Shown here piece by piece: positions 1 through 6,616 of a DNA stretch of 15,126 nt (the stretch's first letter is position 1; each line of letters starts with the position of its first letter). The notes under the pieces are model-generated. The model was given only the letters and a program-made list of their open reading frames with translations. It was not told the origin of the DNA and ran no database searches. The translations under genes and the position numbers were made by a program. Source of the DNA: Spirogloea muscicola (lineage: Eukaryota > Streptophyta > Zygnematophyceae > Spirogloeales > Spirogloeaceae); assembly GCA_009602725.1 (NCBI GenBank), contig WELB01000037.1:859324-874449 (forward strand). Reading direction: 5' to 3'.

Positions 1-117
1 CGGGCCCCTCGGGGCGGCCGCCTGCAGGCCGCCGATCGGCCTGGCCTGAGGCGGGGGGGGGCTCCCGGCCGGCCGCTCGGCGCTCCGGGCACGCCGCCCC
101 GGGGAATTGGGACGAGC
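1..117. other. GC-rich left edge, no gene recognised
   Basis: Very GC-rich sequence with runs of C and G and overlapping palindromic GGCC/CGGCCG words. I see no supported gene on either strand. It could be the edge of a neighbouring gene or low-complexity repeat flank. Confidence 0.4.
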
Positions 118-200
118 AGAAGCAAGAGAGAGAGAAGGGCTCGCCCATTTAGAATATGGGCTGGAACAGCCAGCCCAAAAAAGAATGAACAGAGTACAAG
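118..200 (-). mobile_element. Short hairpin element, type B copy
   Basis: Read on the minus strand this has the type B layout: TGTACTCTGTTCATTC, then GGGCTGGCTGTTCCAGCCC (a stem-loop), then an AATGGGCGAGCCC block and a CT-rich tail. It is the same order as the insert at 5548-5613. It lies directly downstream, on the minus strand, of the decayed coding tail CR1, as other type B copies follow CR4 and CR5. No clear target-site duplication is visible here. Confidence 0.7.
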
Positions 201-311
201 AAGAGGGGGGGGGAAGCCAGGCGAAGCCCTCAGGCGAAGCAGCAGAAATGACAAGCACACAAGAAAAAACAAAGCAGCTACTAACCACTCAGTAACCCCT
301 GCTAAGCAGGC
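200..311 (-). pseudogene. CR1: tail of the repeated coding fragment plus 3' flank
   Basis: On the minus strand the sequence reads LLSRGY followed by TGA at 291-289, identical to the ends of CR4 and CR5. The roughly 80 bp after the stop (AGCTGCTTTG...TGTGTGCTTG) also resembles the 3' flanks of those copies. Only the last few codons are left; upstream it runs into a partial hairpin element at 322-347. It is a truncated relic of a multi-copy sequence whose product I do not recognise. Confidence 0.55.
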
Positions 312-321
312 AGGGGGGCCA

Positions 322-347
322 GGGCTGTGACAAAGCCAGCCCGAAAA
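322..347 (-). mobile_element. Partial hairpin element core
   Basis: The minus strand reads TTTTCGGGCTGGCTTTGTCACAGCCC, the GGGCTGG...CAGCCC core of the short element family without its ends. An almost identical core lies at 4270-4294. Confidence 0.5.
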
Positions 348-494
348 CACCGACGAAGCCAGACTGCGGCTGCCGGTACTGCGGCAGCGCGGCCAGGAAA
401 GCCAGCCTGGTGCACTCAGAAGAAGAAGTGGTACACTCAGAGGGTGTTCGAGATGCGGCTCTGCTTTAGCCCTCCCCCTGGCCCTTGGCACTTT

Positions 495-556
495 CTTCAT
501 TCCTTCTTCTGGGGCTGGCCTTTTCCAGGCCCTGTTCTCCATGGGCGCGCCTTCTG
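495..556 (+). mobile_element. Short hairpin element, diverged type B copy
   Basis: TTCATTCCTTCTTCTGGGGCTGGCCTTTTCCAGGCCCTGTTCTCCATGGGCGCGCC follows the type B order: CATTC, GGCTGG/CCAGGC stem-loop, TTCTC(A/C)ATGGGCG block. It is diverged but colinear with the copies at 5548-5728. (The motif is described in segments: CATTC, GGGGCTGG, CCAGGCCC, ATGGGCG.). Confidence 0.5.
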
Positions 557-657
557 CCGACGGGGGCCGGGACTGCGCTGTGAGAAAGCCGGGCCGACGA
601 GGAGAGAGAAGGCTCGCCGGGCGCATGAAATGAGAGGGAAGCCAACACATTGTTCAA

Positions 658-685
658 AGAGAGAGAGAGAGAGAGAAGAGAAGGA
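658..685. repeat. GA-rich simple repeat
   Basis: A run of GAGAGA units passing into GAAGAGAAGG, immediately beside the first type A hairpin element. The type B copy at 118-200 also carries a GAGAGA run at its end, so this may be an expanded element tail. Confidence 0.7.
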
Positions 686-731
686 AAGCGCGGCCAGATT
701 GACTGGTGGATGTGAGAGGCCAGCCCAAAGA
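686..731 (-). mobile_element. Short hairpin element, type A, truncated
   Basis: Plus-strand sequence runs AAGCGCGGCCAGATTGACTGG, then TGGATGTGAGAGGCCAGCCC. This matches type A at 736, 1133, 4211 and 6133 but stops after the CCAGCCCAAAG core, where the next copy begins. Confidence 0.7.
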
Positions 732-735
732 GAAA

Positions 736-834
736 GGAAGCGCGGCCAGATGGACTGGTGGCTGGGAAAGGCCAGCCCAAAGGAATGTACAAGGTCTGAA
801 GGGATGGACCAAGTCCGAAGGAGCGGGATGGAGG
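736..834 (-). mobile_element. Short hairpin element, type A, with duplicated end
   Basis: A full type A copy: AGCGCGGCCAGATGGACTGG, then GGCTGGGAAAGGCCAGCCC, AAAGGAATG and CAAGGTCTGAAGG. The last block is followed by a second diverged version, GGACCAAGTCCGAAGGAGC, at about 803-825. It lies in tandem with the truncated copy at 686-731. Confidence 0.7.
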
Positions 835-1130
835 ACGAGAGAGCGGGCCCGGGCCGGGGTCTGCCCGGACTCGCGCGCCACGCCTCCCGCCTCCACCTCG
901 GCGGCGCCTCGGCTTGCCCGCCCCCCGGCCCCAGCCCCCGCCTCCTGCCCCGCGCCCTCGCCCCTCGCGCCTGCCCTGCCGCTTCCAACGCAAGGCGCAT
1001 GGACGCGCTCTCTGACCACTCCTCGCAGCACGCACACCGAGTGCTCCACCCGCAAGCTTGCCTTGCTGCATGGCCGTCCGTGCGGTTGGCCTTGTCGATC
1101 AGCGCACGTTTCCGTTAACAAGTGGAGATA
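835..1130. other. GC-rich stretch without a recognised gene
   Basis: C-rich, GC-rich sequence between two type A elements. Open frames on both strands cross it, but they run through element copies, are dominated by Arg/Pro/Ala composition and resemble no protein I know. I treat them as by-products of base composition. Confidence 0.4.
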
Positions 1131-1208
1131 AGAAAGCGCGGCCAAATTGACTGGTGGCTATGAGAGGCCAGCCCAAAGGAATGGACAAGGTCTGAAGGAG
1201 CCGGATGG
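1131..1208 (-). mobile_element. Short hairpin element, type A copy
   Basis: Starts AGAAAGCGCGGCCAAATTG and passes through ACTGGTGGCTATGAGAGGCC and AGCCCAAAGGAATGGACAAG to end TCTGAAGGAGCCGGATGG. GAGATA occurs at both edges (about 1124-1129 and 1210-1215), which could be a worn target-site duplication, but the match is only 6 bp. Confidence 0.7.
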
Positions 1209-1833
1209 TGAGATAGCATACAGGCCCGGCAGGGTAGCCGTAGTGCATGGCTGCGACGTTGAACAATTGGCGATACTTCATCCGTAAGGGAGGCATGCCA
1301 TTAGCACACGGTCGACATGATCCACCATGATACACATGGCAAGTCCACGTAAGCATTGTTGCACATCGGATACGTCATTGCAGAAGAATTTATGAGAGAT
1401 GGCTGTCTCAAGGGCACATCAAGCAACGTCTGACGGTAGAAGCGCACCTCCCATGACGTACGCACAAGTGGACAGTAGATGCATCGAGATCGTGGCAGTA
1501 CTGGCAGTACTTGCTAACCAACACGAAAGCGGAGAGCACGTCGCAGCTGGAGCTGAGAGGACTGTCCAGTTCAACCAATCCGCCATTTCCACTCCGCCAG
1601 TTCCAATCGTTGAGCATTGTGATGTTGACATGTTGCTCCCATCTACTCGCCTGCTTATTTGTGCATTATATGTGAGCCAGCAGGGAGCATGCTCAACAAT
1701 GCTGCCAACCAATGCCTCCATTGGCAACCATCATCGCTCCTTCTATGCTAGCACTCTGCTGGCACTAGTTGATTGTTACAGAATGCGGCGTTCACTCCGT
1801 TGTGTGCCCCCAAGCTTTAGCTATATGTCATCG
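1209..1833. other. Stretch without a confident gene
   Basis: A 165-codon plus-strand open frame (1399-1896) and overlapping minus-strand frames cross this stretch. Apart from the zinc-knuckle-like end of the plus frame (listed separately) nothing resembles a known domain. Likely decayed repeat or intergenic DNA. Confidence 0.35.
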
Positions 1834-1878
1834 TGCTGGGCGTGCTCTAAGCCAGGCCACTGGCTACAATGGCGGTGC
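1834..1878 (+). pseudogene. Possible relic of a Gag-type zinc knuckle
   Basis: The plus-strand frame 1399-1896 ends with CWACSKPGHWLQWRC. This resembles the CX2CX4HX4C zinc knuckle of retrotransposon Gag proteins, in which KPGH is typical. The last spacing here is X5, not X4, so it is not a perfect knuckle, and no protease, integrase or reverse transcriptase can be seen nearby. It may be a worn Gag fragment or chance. Confidence 0.3.
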
Positions 1879-1911
1879 TCCGGCTCCCCAATATAGCTTG
1901 TAGAGTCTGTA

Positions 1912-2090
1912 TGTGCTCACTCGTGGGCACTGAAGTTCCTCATCAGCCGGCTTTCTCACTGTCACCTCAGCCCCCCTTAGCGCAGGGCTTCGTGTTATGT
2001 AGCCCCAGTCTTCTTTCTGAACACTGTTGGCTTGACGTGGCCTCTCTTTGATTTCATGTGCACCGCGAGCCCTCTCTCTTCAATGACGCA
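1912..2090. repeat. Diverged dispersed repeat, copy 1
   Basis: Shares several ordered words with 4855-5108: AGGGCTTCG(T/C)GTT, TTATGTAGCCC, TTGGCTTGA, ATTTCA(T/C)(A/G)TGC and CCTTCTCTCTTTC-like ends. TGCTCACTCG(T/C)GGGCACTGA is also shared but lies at the opposite end, so one copy is rearranged. No coding content is evident. Confidence 0.4.
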
Positions 2091-3540
2091 TCCTGTGCAG
2101 ATAGAAGCATCTTCTCTCTGAGTTTCACCTCCGGATAAGACTCGTTCAACACCAAGTCACCAACATCTTCACCAAGTGTTTAACATGCACTCAAGTGCTC
2201 CATGCCCTCTACTGCTTTGCGCGCTCACACGCTCATGTTTTGAATTGCGTCTCCTTTGCCAACACTGATTTACTACTGAGGACCAACTTTCTCTCTATCG
2301 TCATTACAAACTATCGTCAACACAACCCGGCTCATAACAAGCACCAAAGTGGCTCCTTGAGCTTGAGGCTTGAGTATGCGAGGACCTGCCGTGAAGTGTG
2401 CAACCTTACATAGACTTACAGCTTCTCCTCTGTGACGCACACCAAATGTCACAAAAACGCACACAGAGGTGCAGTTGACCTGCAAGGTCCTTGAAGCTGA
2501 CTTCAAAAGAGATTTGGCTGCTGGAGTCTTCGGCGTTGTGGTGCTTTGCTGACCTCCTCTCATGGAGCGCTCCTTTGTCAGCAGCATCCGCAGCAATTTC
2601 TGAGTTGCTTCTCACGACGCTGCTGCTTTGCAGATTCTTGGGCGCTTTCTGCTGCGCACTGTGCCCCACGCATTATGCCAAGGCGCTCCTTTAAGAGGGT
2701 CTGGCTGAAAGCTGTTTGGACAGAGGCGGATGAGCAGCAGCAGCGGTGGACAGAGAGAGCAACAGCTGATGCCAAACATCAATACTTCCACTTCTCTTGA
2801 ACTGGAGCTGCAGTCAGTTGGAACACAAGCGCTATAAGCACAACCCCCTCAAGTCTTCCCGGCCACTTCTAATCTCGCTAGTAGCACATTCCGGCCGGAA
2901 GTGCAACAATATCATCACTCCCCATTGTCTGCGTTACTTTCTCAACATGTTGAAGGTGACAGGGACTGATTCAGATGTACAGCGTTCTCATCACTGCGAG
3001 CAGGAGCAATGGGGCAAAATATGAGTAGATCACCAGGATAACGGCAGAGGAAGCTGTGGTGAAGGTCCATGCTCTTGCTCTGATGAGCCCCCAACTGCTG
3101 ATGTCGCTCGACCATCTGTGTAACTTTCTGGGCTGGCCTCTCTCACGGTTTGTCGTTTTCTTTAGCGGACCCCGTTCTGTTGGACCTTGCACTCGCTTTC
3201 GCCTTCTCCTTCGCTCACTTTGGGCGCAACTAAGCCATGCTGAGAAATGCCTCGCACGCGCACGCGACTGTACCCGGACGAACCTGCTTCTTCATCCCCT
3301 TGGCAATAGTACCCGCTGTGCCTGCGGGAGCAGTGGCTGCAAGCGCCAGCCCTTGAGTTTAAGCAGACATGCAAGCTCGGCCACGCTCCTCTGCCGCTTG
3401 CAATCTCCACTGAGATGACTTTCTCCGCCCGCTGCCAGCCTGTTCGACTGTGGGCTGTCAATGGAGGCTTCTCAATCGCCAGAGATGGTAGTCCTCTAAT
3501 CTCCTGTTTAGAATATTTTGCTTGTGCTGCTTTCACTCTT
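2091..3540. other. 1.4 kb without a recognised gene
   Basis: AT/GC-balanced sequence with no open frame resembling a known protein. The longest frames are about 120 codons, overlap on both strands and carry no motif I can name. No RNA gene is apparent. A TTCTGGGCTGGCCTCTCTC word near 3127 may be a trace of the hairpin element. Confidence 0.4.
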
Positions 3541-3950
3541 CTATGTCAATAGCTTGCCTCTCTCATCCCCTTTCATCTCAAGAGGAGCTCTACCCGATTC
3601 GACAAGCCAGCTTGAAGTTCTTTCGCAAGCATATGGCATGTTAAGCCTGTCAACAACATAGAGAGAAGGATGCTGCCGTCGGCACATACTCCCATATATA
3701 CCCCCATCCGAAGTGTCGTTCTCCACCCGGCACACACAAATTGAGTCCAGGATATGCACGACGTGAGGATATGCTTCCAGCCCAGGTGGGCATGCCGGCA
3801 CCCAGTTTGTCATTCTTACAACGTCGTGTGTCAGCCGGGTTGCAGCCAGCTCAGGGTCATGCTTTGCACCATAAAGGTGGTCAAGCTTTAGCTGGTGGCA
3901 CAAGAGCTTGTCAATTGCCCGTCCAGCATTCAGGCACCAAGTTAGCGACC
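3541..3950 (-). other. Unassigned open frame, about 135 codons
   Basis: The minus strand is open from just after an in-frame TAG near 3956 down to the stop at 3541. It has no ATG near its beginning. The composition is protein-like (balanced residues, words such as HQLKLDHLYGAKHD and PHVVHILDSICVC) but I recognise no family. Its upstream end lies in direct repeat R1, while CR2 on the same strand lies just downstream of R2. It could be a coding remnant of the same kind of element or a chance frame. Confidence 0.2.
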
Positions 3951-4040
3951 ACTATGTGTTGATTCGTGCTTACAAAGCGGGTTGGCTTAGCAGTAGGTGA
4001 TGTACATCTGTCAATGCGCTTGCCTTGTACTTGGCCACTT
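3931..4040. repeat. Direct repeat R1
   Basis: About 110 bp that aligns with R2 at 4705-4818 at very roughly three quarters identity. Shared words in order are GGCA(C/T)CAA, TTAGCGACC, TATGT(G/A)TTGA, AGCGGGT, TAGGT(G/T)ATGTA, TGCTTGCCTT-like and TGTACTTGGCCA. The two lie in the same orientation about 775 bp apart and bracket a type A element and CR2. Confidence 0.6.
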
Positions 4041-4210
4041 GGGCCCTCCATCACTCAACACACACTCCAATCACCTTTCTGTTCATTTCCTTGAAAGGCC
4101 AATCATAGCCATCGCCCTCTGCTGGGGGAGTTCTCGCTCTCTTCTCTCTTCGGAAGAGCTCACTTCAATTGGGGTGGCCTCTCAAAGAAGTGGCTCTTCA
4201 AATGGGGCAA

Positions 4211-4294
4211 AAGGAAGCGCGGCCAAATTGACTGGTGGCTGGGAAAGGCCAGCCCAAAGGAATGGGCAAAGGGCTGTGAAAAGCCAGCCCGAAA
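4211..4294 (-). mobile_element. Type A hairpin element followed by an extra core
   Basis: AAGCGCGGCCAAATTGACTG, then GTGGCTGGGAAAGGCCAGCC and CAAAGGAATGGGCAAAGGGC form a type A copy. It then passes directly into GGGCTGTGAAAAGCCAGCCCG, a second hairpin core nearly identical to the one at 322-347. On the minus strand it follows the CR2 stop by about 80 bp, as elements follow the other CR copies. Confidence 0.7.
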
Positions 4295-4375
4295 CGAATT
4301 GACTAAGGGACAAAGGGGCCACAATGACGGAGGGGCCTGAAAATGCTACGACAGAACGGGTGGAGGATGGACCTT

Positions 4376-4677
4376 TCAGTAGCTACGAGTGAGGAGCCCC
4401 AAATCCGACAGACTAGCTGCCAGAAAATTATGCCACTTACGAAACCCAGAGGCTGCAGCCAGAGCACGGCAAGCACGCAAATACAAGGCGCGGGCCATGG
4501 ACCGCTGGAGGGAGACTGACAAACGCTGCGAAATACCTGGGCCCACGAGCCAGCGGCGTTGAAGTCAGCCGGCTCACCTCGCCTGCGGGACACAGCGTGC
4601 CGCGCAAGCCTGGCCAGCAGGTCGAGCCACAAAGCTATTGCGTTGAGGAATGCTGCAATTTCATACCTTGGCCCCAC
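4376..4677 (-). pseudogene. CR2: decayed copy of the repeated coding fragment
   Basis: The minus strand codes for EPADFNAAGSWAQVFR and then, after a one-base slip near the CGCAG/CGT junction, RLSVSLQRSMARALYLRA, LAAASGF and SLSDLGLLTRSY-stop (TGA 4378-4376). These align residue by residue with CR3 and CR5. Upstream, the open frame continues as GPRYEIAAFLNAIALWLDLL. The protein similarity persists although the DNA has diverged, which suggests descent from a real protein. I do not recognise the family; a C-terminal part of a mobile-element protein or of a lineage-specific gene family is possible. Confidence 0.6.
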
Positions 4678-4704
4678 GACAGCAGTCTTTCCCCCTTTTA
4701 TTTA

Positions 4705-4818
4705 GGCATCAATTAGCGACCCTTATGTATTGACCCGTGGTTACTGAGCGGGTCAATCTGCTGTAGGTTATGTAGGTCTTCAGATGTGCTTGCCTTTGTA
4801 CTTGGCCATTTGGCCTTC
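4705..4818. repeat. Direct repeat R2
   Basis: Partner of R1, same orientation, with the same ordered words. It starts about 28 bp beyond the upstream end of CR2 on the minus strand and continues into dispersed repeat copy 2. Confidence 0.6.
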
Positions 4819-4854
4819 GGTTGTTTCAAATACACAAACTTGTTCCTTTCAGCA

Positions 4855-5108
4855 TAGGGCTTCGCGTTGTGTTGCCCGCCACACTGGCTATTGCCTGCAT
4901 AGTCTTTTTGTGGCCTCTGCCTTTCTGTCGCCTCTTTCTGTGTATTATGTAGCCCTGTTTGGTTTGCCTTAGACTCTGCCTGTACAATGTATTGGCTTGA
5001 ACTGGCCCCCATCTCATTTCACATGCGCCCCGCGCACCTTCTCTCTTTCGCAGCTGCGAATTACTCGGACTTGCTGATGCTCACTCGCGGGCACTGAGCT
5101 TCCATCTG
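4855..5108. repeat. Diverged dispersed repeat, copy 2
   Basis: Counterpart of 1912-2090. Shared words include TAGGGCTTCGCGTTGTGT, TATTATGTAGCCC, TATTGGCTTGA, CATTTCACATGC, CCTTCTCTCTTTC and TGCTCACTCGCGGGCACTGA. The order of the last block differs between the copies. No recognisable coding potential. Confidence 0.4.
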
Positions 5109-5180
5109 CGATTGTGTAGTGTTCAGCTTATTGTTGGTGTGTTGTCTAGCTGTATGGTCTGTCTTCTAGGACCCTTCTGG

Positions 5181-5237
5181 CTCTTTGGACCTTGTCCATT
5201 CCTTTTGGGCTGGCCTTTCAATCTGGCCGCGCTTTCT
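5181..5237 (+). mobile_element. Type A hairpin element with internal deletion
   Basis: TTGGACCTTGTCCATTCC, then TTTTGGGCTGGCCTTTC, joins directly to AATCTGGCCGCGCTTTCTT. Compared with 6133-6210 the segment CCAGCCACCAGTC, which is the right arm of the hairpin and its flank, is missing. Confidence 0.7.
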
Positions 5238-5290
5238 TCTTTTGGGCTGGCCTTTCCAAGCCCCTACCCTCTGAGGGCGAGCAATACTTT
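5238..5290 (+). mobile_element. Type B-like hairpin element, diverged
   Basis: TTTTGGGCTGGCCTTTCCAA, then GCCCCTACCCTCTGAGGGCG and AGCAATACTTT follow the type B pattern (GGGCTGG...CCAGCCCCTATTCTCAATGGGCGAGCACTTT) with changes. It abuts the type A copy on its left and the coding frame of CR3 on its right. Confidence 0.5.
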
Positions 5291-5514
5291 GCGGCCCGCC
5301 GCCTCGCGCAGCAGGGCGAGCAGCCCGGCTTCAACGTCGCCGGGTCCCTCGCTCAAGTCTTCCGGATGCGTTTGGCCATCTCGATGCAGCGGTCCCTTGC
5401 CTTCGCAGTTGCGCGCAGGCCGAGCTTTTGGCGGCGGCCTCCGGCTTCCGTCAGGGCGACGTCTTTCCGCCGGCTAGCTACTCAGACTTGCATCTCCTGA
5501 CTAGAGGTTACTGA
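5290..5514 (+). pseudogene. CR3: decayed copy of the repeated coding fragment
   Basis: The plus strand codes for ARRLAQQGEQPGFNVAGSLA, then QVFRMRLAISMQRSLAFA. After a frame slip near 5422-5430 it continues ELLAAASGFRQGDVFPPA, SYSDLHLLTRGY and TGA at 5512-5514. The uncorrected frame ends instead at 5500. It aligns throughout with CR2 and CR5 at protein level. The first codons of CR4 follow the stop immediately, so CR3 and CR4 are in tandem. Confidence 0.6.
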
Positions 5515-5547
5515 GCGCCTGGCCGTCTCGCTGCAGAGGTCTATGGC

Positions 5548-5613
5548 GTACTCTGTGCATTCTTTTTCGGGCTGGTTGTTCCAGCCCCTATTCTCAATGG
5601 GCGAGCACTTTCT
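5548..5613 (+). mobile_element. Short transposon-like insert 1 with 8-bp target duplication
   Basis: A 66-bp insert in CR4, flanked by the exact direct repeat TCTATGGC at 5540-5547 and 5614-5621. The empty site is seen in CR5 as TCCATGGC. The left end GTACTCTGTGCATT (5548-5561) is an imperfect inverted match to the right region 5596-5608, which reads GTGCTCGCCCATT on the other strand. The centre has a perfect 7-bp stem GGGCTGG/CCAGCCC around a TTGTT loop. It has no coding capacity, so it would be non-autonomous. An 8-bp duplication is typical of hAT-type and some introner elements (family knowledge). Confidence 0.8.
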
Positions 5614-5659
5614 TCTATGGCCCGCGCGCTGCACCTTCGTGCCGGCAGAGCCCTCGCTG

Positions 5660-5728
5660 TTCATTCTTTTTCGGGCTGGTTGTTCCAGCCCCTATTCTCA
5701 ATGGGCGAGCACTTTCTTCTTTCTTCTT
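5660..5728 (+). mobile_element. Short transposon-like insert 2 with 8-bp target duplication
   Basis: A 69-bp insert in CR4, flanked by the exact direct repeat CCTCGCTG at 5652-5659 and 5729-5736. CR5 has the uninterrupted site GCCCTCGCTGCTGCC. It is near-identical to insert 1 from TTCATTC or GCATTC through GAGCACTTTCTTCT but lacks the GTACTCTG left tip and has a longer TTC-rich right tail. The two inserts therefore have different end points. Confidence 0.8.
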
Positions 5729-5929
5729 CCTCGCTGCTGCCTCTGGCTCTGGCCAGGGGACCCACTTCCAGGAGCCTAGCATCTCTGATCTGCAGCTGCT
5801 TAGCAGGGGTTACTGAGTGATTCGTAGCCTGCTTTGTTTCATTGTGTGCTTGGTTTTCTTATCTCCCTCTGCACCGTCTTGCACTTTGTAGTGTAGTCCT
5901 TTTCCGGCACTTCCTTCTTTGGCCTTGAA

Positions 5930-5991
5930 CATTGTCCATTCTTTTTGGGTTGGCTTTGCCAGCCCCTCTTCTCAATGGGCGGGCACTCTCT
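5930..5991 (+). mobile_element. Short hairpin element, type B variant
   Basis: ATTGTCCATTCTTTTTGGG, then TTGGCTTTGCCAGCCCCTC and TTCTCAATGGGCGGGCACTC. The left end resembles type A (TTGTCCATTC) and the right end type B (CAATGGGCG), so it links the two subfamilies. Confidence 0.7.
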
Positions 5992-6026
5992 AGCGCTTCC
6001 CCTGGCCCCCTTCTTTTTATCTTCTC

Positions 6027-6092
6027 GTACTCTGTTCATTCTTTTTTGGGCTGGCTTTTCCAGCCCCTATCCTCAATGGGCGAGCACTTTCT
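6027..6092 (+). mobile_element. Short hairpin element, type B copy
   Basis: GTACTCTGTTCATTC, then TTTTTTGGGCTGGCTTTTCC, AGCCCCTATCCTCAATGGGC and GAGCACTTTCT. It is colinear with insert 1 over its full length. No clear 8-bp duplication is visible at its edges. Confidence 0.75.
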
Positions 6093-6132
6093 GTTTGTTC
6101 CCTGGCTGATGTCTTAGTCCTAGTCCTTCGCA

Positions 6133-6210
6133 CTCCGGCTCCTTCAGACCTTGTCCATTCTTTTGGGCTGGCCTTTCCCAGCCACCAGTCAATCTGGCCG
6201 CGCTCTCTTG
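6133..6210 (+). mobile_element. Short hairpin element, complete type A copy
   Basis: CCGGCTCCTTCAGACCTTGT, then CCATTCTTTTGGGCTGGCC, TTTCCCAGCCACCAGTCAAT and CTGGCCGCGCTCTCTT. It is the reverse orientation of the copies at 736, 1131 and 4211 and ends directly against the start of CR5. The stem is GGCTGG/CCAGCC. Confidence 0.75.
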
Positions 6211-6410
6211 AACCGGTAGACTTTCCTGCAGCCGGGTCGCTGGCGCAAGTGTACCGCATGCGCTTGGCCGTCTCGCTGCAGAGGTCCATGGCCCGTGCGC
6301 TGCACCTTCGTGCCGGGAGAGCCCTCGCTGCTGCCTCTGGCTCTGTCCAGGGGACCCACTTCCAGGACCCTAGCCTCTCTGATTTGCGGCTGCTTAGCAG
6401 GGGTTACTGA
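6211..6410 (+). pseudogene. CR5: best-preserved copy of the repeated coding fragment
   Basis: An uninterrupted frame of 64 codons runs from 6216 to TGA at 6408-6410, including AAGSLAQVYRMRLAVSLQRS, ARALHLRAGRALAAASG and LSDLRLLSRGY. There is no ATG that would allow the whole fragment to be translated, and the left side is cut by a type A element, so it is a truncated copy. It serves as the empty-site reference for both insertions in CR4. Function unknown; the stretch looks like an Arg/Ala-rich helical C-terminus. Confidence 0.6.
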
Positions 6411-6532
6411 GTAATTTGCAGCTGCTTTCTTTCTTTGTGTGCTTTGGTTTCTTAGCGCTTCCTCTGGCCCCCTTCTCGTTCTTTGTTCATTCTTTGTTTC
6501 TGTTACTTAGCGCTTCCCCTGGCCCCCTTCTT
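6411..6532 (+). repeat. CR 3' flank with a local direct repeat
   Basis: After the CR5 stop comes the CR-type flank (TTGCAGCTGCTTTCTTTC, TGTGTGCTTTGG). CTTAGCGCTTCC(T/C)CTGGCCCCCTTCT then occurs twice, at about 6451 and 6506, and a third time near 5990. Each copy is followed by a GTTCATTC-type start of a hairpin element. Confidence 0.6.
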
Positions 6533-6600
6533 GTACTCTGTTCATTCTCTTTCGGGCTGGTTGTTCAGCCCCTATTCTCAATGGGCGAGCACTTTCTTCT
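6533..6600 (+). mobile_element. Short hairpin element, type B copy upstream of METTL14
   Basis: GTACTCTGTTCATTCTCTTT, then CGGGCTGGTTGTTCAGCCCC, TATTCTCAATGGGCGAGCAC and TTTCTTCT. One C is missing from the right arm of the stem. It ends about 94 bp before the METTL14 start codon. Confidence 0.75.
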
Positions 6601-6616
6601 CTTTTCCCTCATTCTT

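Larger units (their letters stand above)
5515..5816 (+). pseudogene. CR4: copy interrupted by two short mobile elements
   Basis: Starts CGCCTGGCCGTCTCGCTGCAG (protein RLAVSLQRSMA). It is interrupted at 5548 and 5660 by two type B elements and ends LLSRGY-TGA at 5814-5816. Leaving out each insert and one copy of its 8-bp duplication makes it colinear with CR5 across the whole span; in about 73 bp spanning both sites I count four mismatches. The N-terminal half of the fragment (AGSLAQV...) is absent. Each insertion shifts the frame, so this copy cannot code without their removal. Confidence 0.65.

Noticed and set aside
327-1145. Overlapping open frames of 140-260 codons on both strands
   Set aside because: They run through several hairpin element copies and GA-rich repeat, are dominated by Arg/Pro/Ala and match nothing recognisable. 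They reflect high GC, not genes.
5548-5736. Canonical introner (spliceable intron created by insertion) for the two inserts in CR4
   Set aside because: Insert 1 begins GT right after its duplication, and insert 2 would begin GT if the last duplicated G is used. However, neither has an AG at the matching right boundary on either strand, so precise GT-AG removal that restores the reading frame is not possible. I keep the MITE-like reading.
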